Positions 7,461 through 9,772 of a stretch of DNA of 9,772 bases are shown piece by piece. Location: positions 1 to 9,772 of the forward strand of contig DUKX01000003.1 in NCBI GenBank assembly GCA_013329085.1. The letters are read 5' to 3'. A program made the translations under genes and the position numbers. Position 1 is the stretch's first letter. Every line of letters starts with the position of its first letter. The DNA is from Methanofastidiosum sp. GTDB taxonomy: Archaea > Methanobacteriota_B > Thermococci > Methanofastidiosales > Methanofastidiosaceae. The notes below the pieces were generated by a model. It ran no database searches and was not told the DNA's origin. It worked only from the letters and a program-made list of their open reading frames with translations.

Positions 7461-8699
7461 ATGGATAACAAAGAGCTCTATGAGCTTAAGAAGCAGCTTA
7501 AGTTCCTTTCAAAGATTAGGGGCAGGCATACAGAACTTGTTTCTGTTTATATCCCCGCGGGATATGAAATTTCAAAGGTAGCTGCGCAGATTAAAGATGA
7601 GCAGGGCACTGCTACAAATATTAAATCAAAAGGAACTAGGAAAAACGTTCTTTCTGCTTTAGAGAGGGTAATGCAGCATTTGAGACTTTATAAAATGACT
7701 CCCCCTAACGGACTTATTATATTTTCTGGCAATATCTCAGAGGATGAAGGTAATCCAAAAATAGAGCTCTTTACACTTAATCCTCCTGACCCTATATCGG
7801 TAAGAATTTACAGATGCGATCAGCAGTTTGTTCTTGATCCCTTGCTTGACATGATTGATGACAAAAGAGTCTTTGGGCTAATCATTGTTGAAAGAGGAGA
7901 AGCAAGCATAGGGCTTCTGAGAGGTAAAAAGGTAGAATTACTTAAACATTTGACATCAAGAGTTCCTGGAAAGTTCAGGGCGGGTGGACAGTCTTCGGTG
8001 AGGTTCGCCAGATTAAGGGAAATTGCAGCCGATGATTTCAAAGACACTGTGGGCCATCATGCAAATGAAATTTTTTTAGCAGAGCCGAATCTAGAAGGGA
8101 TTCTTATTGGTGGCGGAGGGTATACCAAATTCGAATTTGAAGAGGGAGAATACCTACATCACGAGCTTAGGAAAAAAATATTGGGAACTGCAGATACGGC
8201 ATATACTGAACTTTTTGGGCTAAACGAGCTCGTGGATAAGAGTTCAAAAATCTTAGAGAATCTAGACATAACAAAAGAAAAGGATATCGTGACAAGATTT
8301 CTTAAGGAATTAATAAAGGACGACAGTCTTGCAGCTTACGGCGAAAAAGAAGTCAGAAAATACTTAGAAGCTGGTGCTGTAGATTTATTGCTCCTCTCAG
8401 AAGGCTTAAACAAAAACAGGATTAAGATAAAATGCGGATCATGCAATAATATAACTGAAAAAACAGGAACTGACGAAGAGCTATTCAAACTAGAACAACA
8501 AATCTCAGGTATGCAGTGCGAAAAATGTGGGAATTTGAGTTTGAATATAGAAGAAAAAGTAGACCTCCTAGAAGAGTTGGCAGACTTGGCCCAAGAAGGC
8601 AATAGTAAGGTAGAAGTTATTTCCACAGAAACTGAAGAAGGTAGCCAATTATTAAAGGCGTTCGGCGGTATTGCTGCGATTATCAGATACAGATTATAG
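7461..8699 (+). CDS. prf1: Peptide chain release factor aRF1
   Basis: The 412-residue protein has the three-domain plan of archaeal and eukaryotic release factor 1. Stop-codon recognition motifs in the N-terminal domain are T-A-T-N-I-K-S at 50-56 and Y-R-C-D-Q-Q-F at 117-123 (YxCxxxF). The catalytic GGQ at 175-177, in F-R-A-G-G-Q-S-S, triggers release of the finished peptide in the ribosomal peptidyl-transferase centre. The C-terminal domain holds a mini zinc ribbon (C325-x-x-C328, C353-x-x-C356), common in archaeal members. The frame stays open two codons further, to a TTG at 7455, but the ATG at 7461 fits the family and the TATA spacing. It reads all three stops in known archaea. Its stop lies one base from the stop of the convergent regulator gene. 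Confidence 0.96.
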   Translation: MDNKELYELKKQLKFLSKIRGRHTELVSVYIPAGYEISKVAAQIKDEQGTATNIKSKGTRKNVLSALERVMQHLRLYKMTPPNGLIIFSGNISEDEGNPKIELFTLNPPDPISVRIYRCDQQFVLDPLLDMIDDKRVFGLIIVERGEASIGLLRGKKVELLKHLTSRVPGKFRAGGQSSVRFARLREIAADDFKDTVGHHANEIFLAEPNLEGILIGGGGYTKFEFEEGEYLHHELRKKILGTADTAYTELFGLNELVDKSSKILENLDITKEKDIVTRFLKELIKDDSLAAYGEKEVRKYLEAGAVDLLLLSEGLNKNRIKIKCGSCNNITEKTGTDEELFKLEQQISGMQCEKCGNLSLNIEEKVDLLEELADLAQEGNSKVEVISTETEEGSQLLKAFGGIAAIIRYRL

Positions 8700-8700
8700 A

Positions 8701-9408
8701 TTAAAGAGACCTTAATCCATTTAACAGATCCTCAAGTGTTTCTATAGGCGATAGAACCAAAGGTATTTTCTGTAATTCGGCTAATTGAACGGCGATTTCA
8801 TCTACTTTCTTTGCTCCATGTAAAACAACCATTGATGGAATTATTCCCTGAACTTTAATGGCTATCATTGGAGATCTTCCAGTTGAAACTTTTGTAAATA
8901 TCAAAGCCCTCTCTGAAGATAGCCCATAAAGTTTAAGAAATTCTTCAGAATTCAGATTAAGAATGGCCTTAATACTATCAATAACAGTATACCCATGGAT
9001 CTCCTTGCTCAGGTACTCTTCGTTTACTAGAATATCTCCTTGAACTGCATCAATAAGCCTTTTTGGCGGAATAGGAACTGGAAATTCTTTAAGGTCGAGC
9101 ACAACATCGCTTATTACCTCTTTAGCAAATCTGTGACTAAACGAATGGATTATTTTTCCTCCTCTGCTTATATCGATCTCTATCAGGTTCTCAACGACTT
9201 TTCTGATTGTTGAAGAACCAGGAGATTTTCTTCTACCCCCCTCATAATCACTTACAACAGAAGGGGAGATGGATAAATGATGAGCCAAATCAGTTTGAGA
9301 TATGCCAAAGATTTCGCGCCATTTTCTCAATGTTTGACCAGGATCGTCTGATAATACAACTTCCCCTGCTATCATCTTAGCAAGTTGTTCTTTTGCATCT
9401 TCAAACAT
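8701..9408 (-). CDS. HTH (XRE-type) transcriptional regulator, resembling COG1709
   Basis: The 235-residue protein has a lambda-repressor-type helix-turn-helix at about 25-62. Q-T-L-R-K-W-R-E opens it, then the turn G-I-S-Q-T-D-L-A, and a recognition helix S-P-S-V-V-S-D-Y-E-G-G-R. A second domain (about 105-235) contains S-T-G-R-S-P-M-I-A-I-K-V-Q-G at 175-188 and I-P-L-V-L-S-P-I-E-T at 215-224. This resembles the conserved C-terminal part of archaeal COG1709 regulators, probably a ligand or dimerisation domain, but the ligand is unknown. It acts on DNA in the cytoplasm. Its ATG lies about 25 bases after a TATA-like box, so it may be leaderless. It diverges from the DUF362 gene, whose upstream region holds a palindrome and direct repeats that might be its operator; this is inference. 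Confidence 0.82.
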   Translation of the reverse strand: MFEDAKEQLAKMIAGEVVLSDDPGQTLRKWREIFGISQTDLAHHLSISPSVVSDYEGGRRKSPGSSTIRKVVENLIEIDISRGGKIIHSFSHRFAKEVISDVVLDLKEFPVPIPPKRLIDAVQGDILVNEEYLSKEIHGYTVIDSIKAILNLNSEEFLKLYGLSSERALIFTKVSTGRSPMIAIKVQGIIPSMVVLHGAKKVDEIAVQLAELQKIPLVLSPIETLEDLLNGLRSL

Positions 9409-9427
9409 ATAGTTAAATAACGAACAT

Positions 9428-9440
9428 AAATATATAAAAT
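9428..9440. promoter_or_regulatory. Shared TATA-like box between regulator and DUF362 genes
   Basis: AAATATATAAAAT is readable as TATATAAAA on the plus strand and as TTTATATATTT on the minus strand. The minus reading sits about 26 bases before the regulator ATG at 9408. The plus reading predicts a start near 9461, before either possible DUF362 ATG (9475 or 9493). Confidence 0.45.
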
Positions 9441-9470
9441 TTTCGTTGAAAAGCGGAGAAAATAATAAAA

Positions 9471-9499
9471 ATACATGTCAATATCGATATACATGTCAA
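9471..9499 (+). repeat. 11-base direct repeat around a 10-base palindrome at the DUF362 start
   Basis: ATACATGTCAA occurs at 9471-9481 and again at 9489-9499, a period of exactly 18 bases. The palindrome ATATCGATAT occupies 9481-9490 between them. Each repeat contains the palindrome ACATGT and an ATG in the same frame, so either ATG (9475 or 9493) could start the DUF362 protein. It could be a small tandem duplication or a two-site operator for a regulator such as the adjacent HTH protein. Confidence 0.65.
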
Positions 9500-9772
9500 A
9501 TGTATATTTTATCCCATGGAAACAAGACTCAGACATGATTGGTAAATTCAAGAAAATCATAAGAAAGAGCAATATTCTTGGTGATATCAACAAAGAAGAC
9601 AGAGTTGCAATTAAACTCCATATTGGCGAATATAAAAATCCTGCCCACGTGCATCCTCTTTACCTCAAAGAGTTGGTATCTGCCCTCTTAGAAAAGGGGT
9701 GTGAACCTTTTCTTACAGACACTACCTCATACTATTGCGGACATAGATTCACTGCTGTCGGTATGATAAAAA
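9493..9772 (+). CDS. DUF362 domain protein, N-terminal part (cut by window edge)
   Basis: Ninety-three codons are open to the right edge. The start M-S-N-V-Y-F-I-P-W is followed by V-A-I-K-L-H-I-G-E-Y at about 39-48, which fits the family's common (K/V)-(x)-H-x-G-E pattern. H-V-H-P-L-Y-L-K-E-L-V (53-63) and P-F-L-T-D-T-T-S-Y-Y at about 72-81 follow, then H-R-F. These are the landmarks of DUF362 proteins, many of which carry ferredoxin-like 4Fe-4S clusters in the C-terminal half; that part lies outside the window. The function is not established. The ATG at 9493 was chosen because the family sequence begins at once; an in-frame ATG at 9475 adds only M-S-I-S-I-Y. Confidence 0.85.
   Translation, partial: MSNVYFIPWKQDSDMIGKFKKIIRKSNILGDINKEDRVAIKLHIGEYKNPAHVHPLYLKELVSALLEKGCEPFLTDTTSYYCGHRFTAVGMIK

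Noticed and set aside
9372..9593. 73-codon minus-strand frame over the regulator-DUF362 spacer
   Set aside because: It crosses both promoters and the DUF362 start, is rich in Phe, Leu, Ile and Tyr from A/T-rich DNA, and shows no family motif.

Overview
The window reads as chromosomal DNA of an AT-rich archaeon. The domain call rests on several archaeal-type proteins: peptide chain release factor aRF1 (TxxNIKS, GGQ and YxCxxxF motifs plus a zinc ribbon), the RNase P subunit Rpp21/Rnp4, an archaeal-type AMP phosphorylase, an archaeal-length S-adenosylhomocysteine hydrolase and a TPD-motif nuclease. TATA-like boxes lie about 25 bases before several start codons, and some genes look leaderless. 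The set fits Euryarchaeota (methanogen- or Thermococcus-like). A finer placement would be a guess.

Layout. 1-607 (-): a CBS-domain protein running off the left edge. 699-1033 (+): a Cys-rich DUF3795 protein preceded by a 16-codon reading frame in another frame. 1094-1435 (+): RNase P subunit Rpp21. 1465-2985 (-): AMP phosphorylase. 3059-4315 (-): S-adenosylhomocysteine hydrolase. 4386-5630 and 5655-6653 (+): a probable operon of a lipoprotein-like FKBP/SlyD-type prolyl isomerase and a lipoprotein-like SppA (S49) protease. 6631-7401 (-): a TPD-motif nuclease related to human CDIN1 (C15orf41), overlapping sppA tail to tail by 23 bases. 7461-8699 (+): aRF1. 8701-9408 (-): an HTH regulator resembling COG1709. 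9493 to the right edge (+): the N-terminal part of a DUF362 protein.

How the genes may work together. The hydrolase and AMP phosphorylase lie on one strand, 73 bases apart. This places adenosine release from the methyl cycle next to AMP phosphorolysis, the entry to the archaeal nucleoside pathway that can lead to type III RuBisCO. The FKBP and SppA genes look like a cell-surface folding and proteolysis pair. Rpp21 and aRF1 are information-processing housekeeping genes.

The genome is tightly packed. The four divergent spacers are about 60 to 190 bases long, and each holds a TATA-like box readable on both strands. There is no sign of CRISPR arrays, insertion sequences, tRNA or rRNA genes. The least ordinary items are the repeated insert of the FKBP protein, the CDIN1-like nuclease, the broken-looking 5' end of the DUF3795 gene, and the duplicated start region with a small palindrome before the DUF362 gene. 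No gap longer than 300 bases lacks a gene. I see no clear-cut new defence or mobile system.
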